Shown here: one piece after another, positions 34,659 through 46,150 of the stretch | How positions within the stretch are numbered: the stretch's first letter is position 1 | Layout: every line of letters starts with the position of its first letter | Assembly: GCA_029204225.1 (NCBI GenBank) | Contig: CM055093.1 | Coordinates: forward strand, 31,693,777 to 31,757,776 | Length of the DNA stretch: 64,000 nt | Direction of reading: 5' to 3' | DNA from: Diphasiastrum complanatum | Taxonomy: Eukaryota; Streptophyta; Lycopodiopsida; Lycopodiales; Lycopodiaceae | Translations under genes and position numbers: made by a program | The notes under the pieces: generated by a model | Seen by the model: only the letters and a program-made list of their open reading frames with translations | What the model was told of the DNA's origin: nothing | The model's database searches: none

Positions 34659-35992
34659 ATCCCGTCTGTGTGGATCTGCATAATGCCTGGCTCGATCCTG
34701 GGACTGCCTAATGCTACACTTAGCATGTTGGTGACTATGTCAAAAGGTAGACCGTACAATTTGAATAGCCCATCTACAAACAACCTCGCTAACTTCGGAG
34801 CTCTAATGGTTGTTTTGGGCGGAATAAAGTGAGCCATTTTGGTCAGACAATCAACTGTGACCCATATAGCGTCATTATCCTTTTGGGTTTTAGGCAGGCC
34901 TACTATAAAATCCATGGAGATACTCTCCCATTTACCAGTAAGTATATCTAAGGGCTGCAACAACCCTCCTGCCTTTAGACGCTCTGCTTTATTTACCTGA
35001 CATTTCTGGCAACTGGTTACATACTGTTGGACGTCCCTTTTCATACTGGGCCAGAAAAATTGCCTACGAAGAAGCTCATAGGTCTTTTGAATGCCTGGGT
35101 GCCCCGCACTAGGACTGTCATGACACTCATATAGGACCTGCTGCCTATAATTCTCTGAATTGGGGACACATACTCTATCTCTATAGAGCAAGTACTCATC
35201 CTGAATGGAATATTGTTTCCATTTGAATCCTTGAGTCAACTGACCCTCAACCACTAGCGTGTGCTTGGGTAATACAGGATCAGAATCCTCAACGTCATCT
35301 GACGTATACTCGGACTCATTATCATCCTCAATGGAAGCTGCCGTATTCTTGGATGAACTGTCACCAGCCCCGGAAAGTGGTTCTGGAGTCTGTAATTGTC
35401 TGCTCTGGACTGAGTTCCAGATAGTAGAGAAGAATGCATCATGCTGGCACTTCCCTCTCAAGGACTCGAGTAACTCACTACGAATCTGAGTAAAACTCAG
35501 CTCGTTTATCATAGGCATTCTACTAAGTGCATCTGCTACTGTGTTGAATTTCCCCCGTCTATATCTAATAGACATATCAAACTCTTGCATTAACTCAGCC
35601 CAACGAGCTTTCCAACCTCTGAGCTCAGGCTGATTGCAAAGGTATCTGAGACTTTCATAGTTTGTTAGGACCTCAAAGTTGGCACCATACAAATAATGCC
35701 TCCAAGTCTTAAGGGGATGAACTATGGAGAAGAGTTCCTTTTCATAGGCACTGTACCTAGTCTGTGCTGGCTCGAGTTTTTTACTCTCGAACGCAACTGG
35801 TCGTCCACTCTGAGTTAGTACGACACCAACTACAAAGTCGCTAGCAACTGTTTCGACCACAAATGGCTGATTGGGGTTGACGACTTTTAAAACTGGTGCT
35901 GTGGCTAAGGCTATTTTGAGAGCATCAAAGCTCTCCTGCTGTGCGAACTCCCAAATGAACTCCTTTCCCTTTCCCTTAAGAAGATTTGTCAT
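34625..35992 (-). pseudogene. Chromovirus pol: RNase H, zinc finger and truncated integrase
   Basis: A 455-codon frame. Residues about 1-125 are RT connection and RNase H (FVVETVASDFVVGVVLTQSG, YSAYEKELFSIVHPLKTWRH, NFEVLTNYESLRYL; the usual TDH.SL reads TNYESL). Then come ADALSRMP, a spacer with an acidic insert (about 215-240), the HHCC zinc finger (ECHDSPSAGHPGIQKTYELL, CQKCQVNKAE) and the start of the integrase core (SISMDFIVGLPKTQKDNDAI). The core breaks off after LPFDIVT and jumps to the region just before FSAGEKV in another frame. The second aspartate and catalytic glutamate are therefore deleted, and the element could not integrate by itself. Confidence 0.85.
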
Positions 35993-36025
35993 GGGAATTG
36001 TTATCTGAGCATATTCCTTGACAAA

Positions 36026-36424
36026 TCATCTATAATATCCCGCCAAGCCTAGAAAGATCTGAAGCTCTAAAATATTCTGAGGTCTCAGCCAACTGAGTAT
36101 GGCTTTGACCTTATTAGGGTCCATCTTAATCCCATCTGCCGAGCTAATGTGACTCAAATAAGCTACTTCTTCAACAAAGAATTCACAATTAGGTTTCTTA
36201 GAATAAAGCTTATGCCTTCTAAGCAGTCGAAACACCTTTTTGAGGTGTTTAAGATGCTCCTTCCTCGTTTTACTGTAGACGAGGATGTCATCAACCATGA
36301 CTCTAACTGACTGGTTACCAACTTTCCCATGCATACGTACTAGGTCATGTGGCCCAAAGCTGAAGGGTCTCGCTAGCATTGCAGAGGTTAGCTGGCAACA
36401 GTGTTCATGGTCTTCATCAAACAC
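36026..36424 (-). pseudogene. Chromovirus RT palm/thumb fragment
   Basis: The frame reads VRVMVDDILVYSKTRKEHLK (YVDD-type box, here MVDD), HLKKVFRLLRRHKLYSKKPN and FLGLAGYYR, followed by a stop and continuation into the RNase H frame at 35992. Residues 1-35 (MFDEDHEHCCQ...HDLVRMHG) are unlike RT, so the 5' part of RT, protease and gag are replaced by foreign sequence at about 36330. Confidence 0.8.
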
Positions 36425-36474
36425 TTTGATCTCAGATGCTGCCGAGTCACTTGGGAAACTTACTGTACTAGATA

Positions 36475-36569
36475 GCTAATATTTTTACTAAACCACTTAG
36501 TAAAGATAAATCTGAAAAGTTCAAAACTTTGTTGGGTGTTAGTTTGAATAAAATTGCCATTAAGGGGGG
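36475..36569 (+). pseudogene. Ty1/copia C-terminal tail and polypurine tract
   Basis: The + strand reads ANIFTKPLSKDKSEKF then LLGV, the standard end of copia polyproteins, followed by ttaagggggg at 36560-36569 and a TGTTG LTR start at 36571. Everything upstream of the tail is missing at the junction with the - strand chromovirus. Confidence 0.8.
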
Positions 36570-36570
36570 T

Positions 36571-36985
36571 TGTTGAAGAGTAATGCCTATTTTACCCCTT
36601 TGGCTAAGCACTAGTTAAGTTGTAAGTTGTACATAACTCATGGGGCATGTTATTAAATAAATACATGAGACCCCCCTTTTGTAAGTTGAGTAAATTAGTG
36701 CAAGTGGCCCACTTGGCCAAGTAGCTCACTCCTATGGTTGACACCTAGACCTTTTATGCATGTAAATGAGGTGCTTGCCTCACAAGGGATTTGGAGGACC
36801 CACGCCCTCCTCTCTCTCTCTAGCAATTCATTTCTTCTTCTAACTTTTGGTGTTGTGAGGTGCTTATGCAATTCTCCTTGTATGTGATGTTTTCCATAGC
36901 TATGTTTCTCAAGCTTTCATAGTTGATCTAGTATTGAAGTTAAGATACTCCATAGCTGGGTCTTGCAAATCATCACCCTGACCAT
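36571..36985 (+). repeat. Copia 3' LTR (right end approximate)
   Basis: Starts TGTTGAAGAG right after the polypurine tract. It includes a short CT stretch at about 36806-36820. I could not fix the CA end; it lies somewhere before the gag fragment at 37070. Confidence 0.5.
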
Positions 36986-37069
36986 TTGCAAGCTATTGAG
37001 GCCAGTCTTTCCTTAGGGCCCATGGCCTATAAGTGGTGGTTTCCAGGAGACTGGGCAGACCCCCCGGTC

Positions 37070-37425
37070 ATGGAAAGCTTTTGAAGAAGCATTCCTAAGA
37101 GAGTTTCTACCAGAAAATGAACTTGATAGAGCCTGGGAAGCCTGGGAAAAAACAGTAATGGACAAATCTTTAATCCAATATATCTCGCAGTATCGAGAAG
37201 CAATCTTAAATATTAAAAATATATATCAGAAAATCAGAGGATTTGTCCGTGGCCTTAAAGATGAATATTAAGAGGAGGTCCAGAGAATCGCCACTACCCT
37301 TGAGCAAGCTCTTAGATATGCTCAAATCTATGATGATTCAGTTGGTAGGAAGAGGGCGAGACAGCAACCCCTTTTTGAGCAGCCTCCTCAAAGAACTTTT
37401 AATTTAAAAAGAAATTTTTAAAACG
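37070..37425 (+). pseudogene. Ty3/gypsy gag fragment
   Basis: The + strand reads SWKAFEEAFLREFLPENELD, AWEKTVMDKSLIQYISQYRE, then GFVRGLKDEY, a stop, and EQALRYAQIYDDS. This is the retrotransposon gag domain pattern (W..F...F.P, then a Y...F helix, then F..GL). It ends in a basic stretch at about 37425, directly at the 3' breakpoint of the - strand copia ORF. Confidence 0.7.
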
Positions 37426-37442
37426 AAAGAAAGAAGATAAAG

Positions 37443-39248
37443 TTAAAAGTGGGTGTCACAATAAACTAGCTCGATCTCCCCACTATGCACCTTCTCTCGT
37501 ATGAAATGCTGGTCCACCTCTATGTGCTTCGTCCGTGCATGACATACTGGATTTCTCGCAAGCTGAATGCAACTTTGGTTATCACAATGTAACAATGTAG
37601 GTCTTACTTGAGCAATCTGCATGTCAAGTAGACGGCGTAACCAAATGGCTTCACAGGCGGACCTCGTAGTCGCCCTGTACTCAGCTTCGGTAGATGATAG
37701 AGCAATAGTAGGCTGTTTCTTGCTGCACCATGATATAGCCCCTGAACCTAGGCTAAAACAATAGCCTGTCGTCGATCTCCGATCGTCTCTATCACCTGCC
37801 CAATTAGAATCTGAATAACCTTCCAGCTGAAGGTTTCCATCATCAATGTATCCAATCCCATAGGTCATCGTCCCTCTCACATATCGTAGGATCCGCTTGG
37901 CTACCTTCCAATGTGCTTTGGTAGGCTTACTCATGAATTGACTTGCGATCCCAACCGCATAAGCAATATCTGGCCTGGTGGTAGTAAGGTAAATCAGGCT
38001 GCCCACCAATTGATGATAGAGAGTCTCATTTGCAAATGCTGGACCATCATCTCTTGATGGCTTGTTGCTTGCATCCATGGGTGTGCTAATTGGTTTGCTT
38101 TCTTGCATGTTAAACATCTTCAATAATTTATGTGCATACTTTGCCTGTGAGATAAAAAGACAACGCTTCCCTTTCCAAACCTCCACTCCTAGGCAATAGT
38201 GTAGCAAACCCAAATCTTTCATCTCAAACTGGCTAGAAAGATTTTTCTTAACACAAGCAACAAGCTTCTTATTGCTTCCCGTGATGAGTACATCATCCAC
38301 ATAGAGCACAACAACCACAAAGTCTTCTCCTTCCCTGAAGACATAAAGATTGCAATCAGACTTACTTTTCTCAAACCCTTGCCTTGCAAAGTACTCCTCA
38401 ATTCGGCTATGCCAAGCCCTTGGCGCCTGTTTGAGTCCATACAAGGCTTTCCTAAGCCTGCAAACCACATTCTCCTTGCCTGTTATCTCAAACCCCTGCG
38501 GTCGTTCCATGTAAACCTCCTCCTGTAGGTGCCCATTAAGAAAGGCACTCTTGACATCCATTTGATGGACATCCCAATCAAAATATGAGGCTAAGGCCAA
38601 AACAATCCTGATAGATGTCATCTTAGCAACAGGTGCGAATGCCTCATCATAGTCTAGCCCCTCCTGTTGGGCGTAGCCTTTCGCCACCAAGCTTGCCTTG
38701 TACTTGTCCACTGCTCCATTGACATAAAACTTGGTCTTATAGACCCACTTGCAACCTATTGGTTGCTTCCCTTCTGGCAATGTAGTGAGCTCCCATGTGT
38801 CATTCTTGACAATGGAGTCATACTCCTCCTGCATGGCATGTTGCCATACCTTTTCTTTCACGGCTTCGTGAAAGAATTGTGGATCATCTGCATCCAGAAT
38901 AGTAGACATAAGAGCAAAGTTAGTCTCTTGTCTCTCATGAGACCTAAGAGATCTTCTGGCACCCTCTTCACTGCTCTCTTCTTCTTCCATCATTTGACCC
39001 TCTTTGATTGTTTCCCAATACCACCTGGGTAGCTTCTTCCTAGCGGTAGGCGATGTGGATGGTGACCACGTATCCCATGGTACTGTCTTAGTCTTCCGTT
39101 TGTCCCCAACTTCGGCTTCTGGTACTTGGCCAAAAAGAGGTCTCGAACTGCTTCTCAACAAGTGATTTGAACTGAGTAAAGAACTTAAAAGCTTGACTCT
39201 TATACTTAAGCAAGTATATCCATACTTTCCTAAAAAAGTCATCCACAA
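37443..39248 (-). CDS. Ty1/copia polyprotein: RT and RNase H (601 codons)
   Basis: The longest open frame in the window. After a post-integrase linker (TVPWDTWSPS, KLPRWYWETIKE), it contains a complete copia [82 protein letters not shown] and the catalytic VVVLYVDDVLITG. It then has RPDIAYAVGIASQFMSKP and RNase H (GYSDSNWAGDRDDRRSTTGY, ALSSTEAEYRATTRSACEAI, HCDNQSCIQLARNPVCHART, KHIEVDQHFIREKV). The active-site residues seen are intact, so the RT may be recently mobile. The frame ends after VYCDTHF; the usual ADIFTK tail and 3' LTR are cut off at about 37443. Confidence 0.9.
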   Translation of the reverse strand: MWMTFLGKYGYTCLSIRVKLLSSLLSSNHLLRSSSRPLFGQVPEAEVGDKRKTKTVPWDTWSPSTSPTARKKLPRWYWETIKEGQMMEEEESSEEGARRSLRSHERQETNFALMSTILDADDPQFFHEAVKEKVWQHAMQEEYDSIVKNDTWELTTLPEGKQPIGCKWVYKTKFYVNGAVDKYKASLVAKGYAQQEGLDYDEAFAPVAKMTSIRIVLALASYFDWDVHQMDVKSAFLNGHLQEEVYMERPQGFEITGKENVVCRLRKALYGLKQAPRAWHSRIEEYFARQGFEKSKSDCNLYVFREGEDFVVVVLYVDDVLITGSNKKLVACVKKNLSSQFEMKDLGLLHYCLGVEVWKGKRCLFISQAKYAHKLLKMFNMQESKPISTPMDASNKPSRDDGPAFANETLYHQLVGSLIYLTTTRPDIAYAVGIASQFMSKPTKAHWKVAKRILRYVRGTMTYGIGYIDDGNLQLEGYSDSNWAGDRDDRRSTTGYCFSLGSGAISWCSKKQPTIALSSTEAEYRATTRSACEAIWLRRLLDMQIAQVRPTLLHCDNQSCIQLARNPVCHARTKHIEVDQHFIREKVHSGEIELVYCDTHF

Positions 39249-39602
39249 ATACCATGAAGTAGGATGCTCCCCCTATAGACTCAGTATACATGGGACCACA
39301 TAAGTCTGTATGAACAAGCTCCAAGATCTCCTTGGCTCTATATGCTCCATCCTTAGGAAATTGCATACAATGATGCTTGCCCATTAACACATCCTTCACA
39401 GATTTTTTTTTGAAGATACAATATTAGGTAATCCTATTACCATATTATTGTCTTTTAGAACCTGTAAGCTTTTATAGTTCAGATGTCCAAACCTTTCATG
39501 CCACATCCTGCTCTCCATGCTTTCAGAAGTTGCACAAACCTGATGATCCAATGTAGACGCATCAAGTTTGTAGAGTCGACCTTCCAAAGATCCTGTGACC
39601 AC
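39088..39602 (-). pseudogene. Copia GAG-pre-integrase and truncated integrase
   Basis: At 39396-39602 the frame has RMWHERFGHLNYKSLQVLKD, the HHCC-like pre-integrase motif. In the next frame at 39088-39399 it continues with GKHHCMQFPKDGAYRAKEIL, HTDLCGPM and FMVFVDDFFRKVWIYLLKYK, which includes the first catalytic aspartate. It then breaks after VEKQFE and jumps to the post-integrase linker. The D-E part of the integrase core is deleted, and protease and zinc knuckle are missing upstream. Confidence 0.8.
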
Positions 39603-40062
39603 AAAACAATTTGTACAAGAGTATTGTCAAGTACAATTTCCCCTATAGAAGACAACTGATCTCTTAGATCCTTCACCCTGGTAATAAAATCCGTAATGGA
39701 TTCTTCTAATTCCATTTTCAAGGTATGAAGTTTATTATTCAAGAACAAAGCTTGAGACTTACTCACGGTTTCATATGTATTCCTAGGAATATCCCATGCA
39801 TCCTTCGGCCCGACTGCATTCCTGATCAGAGGAATAACCTTATCCTTCACGGATAAGTTGATGATATGATGTGCACGTTGCACCCATTTCTCAAATATCC
39901 TTCTACATCATTAAGATTTTGAGCCATCACCTCTTGTCCCGTGACAATTTCCCAATAATCCATGTCCATAAGTATATTCTTCAATTTGAACTTCCAAAAG
40001 CTATAGTTAGATCCATCTAACTTGCTTGACTCCGGAAGATCAGATTCATGAAGGCTCCCCAT
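39479..40062 (-). pseudogene. Copia gag (N-terminal and UBN2 parts)
   Basis: The gag start is an ATG at 40060-40062 (MGSLHESDLPESSKLDGSNY, SFWKFKLKNILMDMDYWEIV). After a frame change at about 39850, UBN2-type gag continues (AHHIINLSVKDKVIPLIRNA, DAWDIPRNTYETVSKSQALF, LKMELEESITDFITRVKDLR). It is fused directly to the pre-integrase region without zinc knuckle or protease. About 920 bases of leader separate this start from the PBS. Confidence 0.8.
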
Positions 40063-40982
40063 CGTTGTCTTACACAGATGATGGGCTTTCCACTAAGAAT
40101 ATACTTGCATGCAACAATATTTGAGGATATCTTCCTCAGATAATACTAGCCCAATTGTTGCCTTCCCTGGATATCACCTGTCTAGATCTTGAATTTTTAA
40201 GGATATTTCTCAAATAATACTTGCCCAATTGTTGCCTTCCCTGGATATCACTTGTCCAAATCTTGCATGCAACAATTTTTTAAGGATATTTCCTGTCCAG
40301 ATCTTGCCTATCTGGTTTCTGCTTGTCCCAGATATTGCCTTCCTCAGTTCTACCTGCATGCAGAAATTTGTTCATTGTCTGTCCAGTTAGCACCTGCCCT
40401 GAATCAGACCTGTCCCGATCTCTGCTGCCTCAGATCAGACATGTCTGATTGATGTTGCCTCAGATATTGCCTTCCCTAGCTGTTGCTGCCCTCATGAAAA
40501 CTTGCAATTGACCTATTTGGTTGTTGTTGCCTCAGATACTACCTTCCTAGTTGTTGCCGCCCTTAGGAAGACCTGCAACAGACCTGTCTGGTTGCTGCCG
40601 CCCTCAGGAACACCTGTCCTGGTTGCTACTGCCTCAGGTACTGCCTGTCTGATCACTATTTCCTCAAGTACTGCCTGTCCAAGAAATCACCTGCTCAGTT
40701 ACTGTTGCCCTGGATATTACCTGCACAAATACTGCCGCCCTCAGAAGCCACTTATTCAGGTACTGCTGCCCCTAGAAGGACCTGCAACAGACCTGCCGCC
40801 CTCAGAAGCCACCTATAACAGATCTGCCTATCCTAGGAAACCACGTGCAACAAATTTGCCGCTCTCAGATAAAGCCTTCTCAGGTACTACCGCCCTCAGG
40901 TAAAGCCTGCTCCAGTTGTGACTTGCACCGGATGTGACTTGCACCAACACCACCTTCTGTAGATCCCGATCCTAGGAACCCT
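40063..40982 (-). other. Long Copia leader with degenerate short repeats
   Basis: Between PBS and gag start. The + strand shows many variants of ctgcctgtc, ggatatcacctgtccagatcttg and gctgccgccctcaggaa, spaced 30-60 bases apart, suggesting expansion of a short unit. No ORF of note on the coding strand. Confidence 0.6.
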
Positions 40983-40994
40983 GCTCTGATACCA
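40983..40994 (-). other. Primer-binding site for initiator tRNA-Met
   Basis: On the - strand TGGTATCAGAGC directly follows the LTR end (TATCA). This is the complement of the 3' end of plant initiator methionine tRNA, used by most plant copia elements. Confidence 0.9.
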
Positions 40995-41413
40995 TGATAG
41001 AATCTGAGTGATTCTGAAACTAGGAGTAAACTAATCTTAGTAAAACTCACAAAACACCAAACACAAGAGGAAGAAAATGAATCACAAGAGCAATGAACAG
41101 AACTAATTTGTATTGAATGAATAATGAAGGAGGGCGCCCATCTGCTCTTATAGAGACTTGACTAACTCTAAAGCAAACGCTATTTGCCTAAAATACCGTT
41201 TGGCAAAAGCAATTATGCTAATTACTAAATCTTAGAAATAGCAATCTGTGTTAGCATAAATATAAAATAGTATTCTATACTATTCTAGCAAAATTGGTAC
41301 TAACTTAGATACCTATACTAAAAATAGATAGTACCTATACTAAAAATAGAAACTGGCCTTCTAGCACGCAGGCTGGCCTCTACAATTAATAAATTAACCA
41401 TTAATTCCTAACA
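40995..41413 (-). repeat. Copia 5' LTR (419 bases)
   Basis: On the - strand it begins TGTTAGGAATTAATGG at 41413 and ends ...TATCA at 40995, immediately before the PBS. Because the 3' LTR of this element is lost, divergence between LTRs cannot be used for dating. Confidence 0.85.
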
Positions 41414-41650
41414 GAAGATTGCCTAGATGGTACTATGAAACTATCAAGGATAGTGCCATTATGGAACAGGGAGGATCCAGTACACAAGAAACTATTGTTG
41501 GAAACCAAGGATCCATCTACTTTCAGGGGAAGTGGAGCCTACAGAAAAACAAGTTGCGAATATCTTTACCAAAGGACTTGGCAAAGAAAAGTTTCAGAAG
41601 TTTAGAGAACTTCTAGGAGTAATAGATAACAAAGTAAACATTAAGGGGGA
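41414..41650 (+). pseudogene. Copia tail: post-integrase linker joined to C-terminal end
   Basis: The + strand reads RLPRWYYETIKD, the same linker motif as in the - strand element, then after a deletion TEKQVANIFTKGLGKEKFQK and LLGVIDNKVNI. A polypurine tract (ttaaggggga) ends at 41650. RT and RNase H are missing, so this is an internally deleted relative in opposite orientation, touching the 5' LTR of the other element at 41413/41414. Confidence 0.8.
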
Positions 41651-41651
41651 A

Positions 41652-42075
41652 TGTTAGGAATTCATGTTTATTTGATACCCCTTAATGATAGTTTGGCCAT
41701 CCCTGCGTGCTATTATAGGGGCCATTACTATTTATAGTAAATTCCTTTTTTTATTGCTTATGCATGTAGGTGGGCGCACTACTACTAGATTAGGATCTAT
41801 TTAGTACTTAGAAATTCACCTTTGGTCTTTACCAAATATAGGTAGTATTTTTAGCAATTAGCTTTTGCTCTTTTGCTATTTGCTTTAGGCTTTTAGCTTT
41901 TCCCATTGATTAGAGAAACTATATATGTAGGCTGGCGCCCCACCACAAGATAATTCCAATATGTTAGAGCTTTGCTCAATTCTCCTATAATATGATTTCT
42001 CTTTAATCTCTATGCTTGGTTGTGTGAGTGCTAGTAGGACTAGTAACTCCATCTAGAATTTGTATCACAAATTCT
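41652..42075 (+). repeat. Copia 3' LTR (right end approximate)
   Basis: Starts TGTTAGGAATTCATG after the polypurine tract; the first 11 bases match the LTR at 41413 (- strand), so the two belong to related families. The right end lies around 42065-42075, where agaattt and aaattct form a short inverted repeat. Confidence 0.6.
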
Positions 42076-42099
42076 GATAGAGCGATGCCTGAAAATGCC

Positions 42100-43310
42100 A
42101 TAATACTATATATTGGAGTCTTTTTGCAGGGGCCCGATGTTTTTGAGAGCCATTAACACTTACAAGGTTGGCACCATGGTGATGGGGGAGTACAAGCTCA
42201 AGCAAATTCAGGATGCCATTCAAGAGGTGGGGCCACAAAATGTTGTGCGGGTAAATTCTTTGAACTAGCAATTCCAAACTTGCATGTGCCATGTAGATTG
42301 CAATGTTTTCATGCATGATATATGTATATGATTATGTATGTCTTCTTATATCTTTCATTATCTTTGACTTGCGAATTGTAACCTGTGAATTATATTCAAG
42401 TGTCATTGATTCTATTTGCTTGTCCAACGATCAACATCAGATTTGCAATCAATGTTGTGTGCCAATCTATGAGTGAATTGTCACAAATAATGCATCAAAT
42501 TGTGTTGCCATGAAGAGGCTCATGAATGAGACCTACCCCAACATTGTTTGGATGCCCTATCCTGCTGCACATCGCCTAGATCTCCTATTCGAGGACATTA
42601 CAAAACTGCCTTGGTTTAAGGAGCTGGTGGTGCACATGGCATAGTTCTTGGCAGGGTTCAATAATCAAGAGACCGAAGGTTCTTTCTGTATTCAGCTCCC
42701 ATTCCACCTTGGAGATTCTCAAGCCCACCCCTACTAGGTTGGCAAACATATTTATTGTTTTGGAAAGCCTCATGAAGGTGCACCCAGTAGCCTCAGGTAG
42801 ATGGTTGTATCTAACCATTGGTTTGCACACTACACAAACTTATTGATAGAAAGGACCTGACTACGGAACTTTTATACAAGTTCATGGATAGAGCGTTTGC
42901 AAACATGCATGGTGATTAGTGCTAAGAGGTATGCTCAGTGCCCACTGTCATTGCTAAACTAAGAACTTGCATGTGCGTAATGACAGTAGGGTCATGAATG
43001 TAGCCCCAAGTAGTTACTAGTAGGTACAAGTTAGAAAACTATTTTCCAATTTCTCATTCTCGAGCTGATTTTCCAAAGGATACGGGACAAATGGTAGAAC
43101 AAATGATAGTGGTTCCATCACCCTTTGCATGCCATAAGTTGTATTTTGCACCCAATGTGAAGACGCGACATGCAGTTCCAGGACAAAGAGCTTTGAGGCA
43201 GATGCTTGCCTACATCCATTGGGTCTTTCCTAATCTAGTCAAGCCACAAGCACTATGGGATGACTTCCTACTAGACAGGTATGCGACCTTGGAGTTATGA
43301 TAACCAATGG
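42100..43310 (+). pseudogene. hAT-superfamily transposase (DUF659 region)
   Basis: The + strand reads FLRAINTYKVGTMVMGEYKL and IQDAIQEVGPQNVVR, then an intron-like gap from about 42247 (gtaaat). It resumes at about 42470-42620 with NASNCVAMKRLMNETYPNIV, then MPYPAAHRLDLLFEDITKLP. This is the DUF659 and following catalytic segment of hAT transposases (normally VTDNASN, then CAAHCLDLMLEDI). Two stops and frame changes follow; an LEILKPTPTRLANIF piece appears near 42705. Zinc finger and C-terminal dimerisation domain were not found. The hAT C-terminus at 26684-27480 belongs to a different copy. Confidence 0.7.
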
Positions 43311-46140
43311 CACTTTGTAGGTTTGGAATGTTGCATCATGTGATGTACTGGCAGCAAGTGAACTTTGATTCTCATTTGATAATTCGCAACTCTAGTAATT
43401 GGTTTCTACTCAGTACTATAATTTAGCAACATTCTCTACGCTTGTAAGTTCTAACATTCTACACTTTCAAGAACTAACTAATTTATGGATCATCATCCAT
43501 GTTGCATGGATTTGTGCACAATAATTTGTAGTGTACCCAAGTTTCAAAAGCTTGAACTTTTGAATCCTTTCACATCATTGCCTGCCAATTGCATCTGGGA
43601 GGAATTGGAGTTTCTTTTGCGTCACTAGACAAGTTGGTGTACGTGCACGCCAACTTGCAACTTTTGAAAAAATTAAAAGACATGAGAGAGCCAATGCAAA
43701 GCAAACAACAATCATGCATTTATTATATGATCTTTACTAATTGTCAATCTGGCTCAAAATTCAAGTCTCAAGAGTCATTGGTCATTTGTAATTTGTAGTC
43801 TATGATTGCTCTATTATCTACATAAAAAAGCTGCGAGCATTGGCTTTGGAGTAATCATGACTTTTGAGCAGTGAATCATAAGTCCTTAGTCATGATTCAT
43901 GACCCCTAAACTCATGAGGCACAAAACCAGCTATTGGTTACTATGTAAGCAAATCTAGATCACACTAATGTGATAAAGGTTCCAAACCTACCACCTAGGT
44001 CACAAGAGGAGGACAATTCAAATGACTTCCTCCACAAGAAATCTTAATTGACTACCAGTCAATTTCAAATTCCAACCATAAAATATATTGTGATTTGTTG
44101 GAACATTGAGCTTGGCTTACAGTCTTGATTCTTGAAGTTAACTTTTGAACGTTCTAGAGTCCCAGCCAATTTTGACTCCTTTACTTGTGTTGTGCTACCT
44201 GCATTGTGCAAGAGCCTTGCAGACCTACTACTTCAGGACTCGCTCAAAGAAGGCAACAAGAAGCAAAGTCTCAAAGCTCCAGAGTTGCTGCCAGTTCATA
44301 TGCCAGCCGCTCCTTTGAACAATCTCTTAGAGATATATGTGCATGCATACAACGGGTTTATGAAACAAAGCAAAGGATAGAAAAGCATGACTAGGACGAA
44401 CCAGATCAAACGGATTGCTCAAAGATTCAGAAAAGAAAAGGAGATGGGAATGCAACCATACTTGTTTTCCGTGATGCAGGCAAGCATCCACATCCATCGG
44501 TGGAAGGAATGATCGCAAAATGCCCAGAAGAACCGCCCTCTCGATCCGATCCGATCCCCTTCTAGGGACACAATAACAGAAAAGAAGATGATGACATACA
44601 ATAAATGACCTCTTACAAGGGTCCTTAGTAGAAGGACACCTTTTAGCTTTTGGGTGCTGAATGAGGCTGTTTTCACACAAAGGGGGTGCAATGGTGAAGA
44701 TGAGTCACACATGGGGTACACCCCCCTTCCCTCCCTTGAGCCTTAAAGGCCCTGCCCTGGCCTTTGGCCTCAGTGCTTTGTCGTCGCGCCATGTGGCATG
44801 AGCAAGGGCAGCAAATGGCCACCGGAAATTTGTAGTTTTTGGTGGGCCTTGATTTTTTTTTTAATTTTCCAGTTTAGAGCACGCAGGGATACATGCACCC
44901 GACGGCGCCCAGGTCAAGCCCCAGAAATTTTTGGCGGGCCTCCAATTCGGCACACACATGCAGGCATACAAGCTCGCAAGGGCGAGTGAGCCCCAAATTT
45001 TTTTGGCAAGCCTCCAAATTCCCATGCGCACGCACATTTTAAGAGACTTTCTTTAGTTTCATTATATATGTAGTAATTGTAAAAACTGTAGAAAACTTAT
45101 GGGACAAAAGAACACATGTCAATCACCGAAGCTTGGGCAAAAATATTTGGGCAGGGTTTTGGAATAAAAAATCAACTTTTTACATTAAAAAAAATGAGTG
45201 GCGTCAATTGAGTTGGGGCCAAAAGTGGGCAATGCCTTGCACGATGCGCAGGGCTCTCATTAGAGAGTGCACTCCTTAAGCATTCCCCAAGATGCAGGGC
45301 CCCCTCTTCTAATTTGTTCTCTTTTTTTCATCTTTCTTCAATCCCATTTCACAGACATATGTGCATAGTGGGTTCTTGGATTGCATTTTGAAACCTTCCT
45401 AGCCCTTCATAACCTATTTTCCTTTCATATAGATGCATTTTTATTTTAGCCTTTCCAGTTGAAAGCTTATTATGTTAGAAAACCTTGAAGCACATTTCAA
45501 ATTGAGTAAAGTATTTCTTTATGAAAATTGCTTTGGATTTACACATTTCACCCAAAAAGTAGACCCCCCTTCAAAACATAGGCTTGGTGGGCCTTTGTTC
45601 TCACTCTATTCAATAGCAACCCACATGATCTTCTCCCACTTAGAAATTCAAATCTCAAGGTCTTCTAAAAAATAGTAGCCCTACAATAGTGGAGATACCA
45701 AGGGGCAGTGGGCGACATCTTCACTTACCACAAGTCAGCATTTTTTTATGCCAAGTGATCTGCCACATGGGGGCCTTTGCTTTCTTATGTGTAATGGCCT
45801 TCCTATCTTTTCTTTCTAATGAGTGTTGATTTTTTTTACAATAGACCTGTGTGTGAAAACACCATGATTTGCTAAAAGATGAGGTATCACTAATGCTCTA
45901 AAAAATCAACAAACTATATGAATACAATTGGAATTGTTTTCCAGAAATCGATATTATTTATTTTTTTGCGATTTTTGGCCTTGCCTTGCTCCCCAGCTAA
46001 GCACACCTACTTTACTCACCTTCCTACTTTAACCACAAGCAAATAAACAAGATTAAATGGCGGAGGCAACTTGCGGCCTCCCATTTCTCACTCCTCTAAA
46101 GATCACAAGAACAAGCAATGGAAACTAAATAACAAATAAA
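43311..46140. other. Long stretch without recognised genes
   Basis: No coding domain, LTR or RNA gene recognised. Base composition rises in GC around 44690-45010. Confidence 0.4.
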
Positions 46141-46147
46141 CACAAGC

Positions 46148-46150
<3 letters not shown>

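Noticed and set aside
42585-42830. - strand frame of 81 codons
   Set aside because: Shadow of the + strand hAT DUF659 region.
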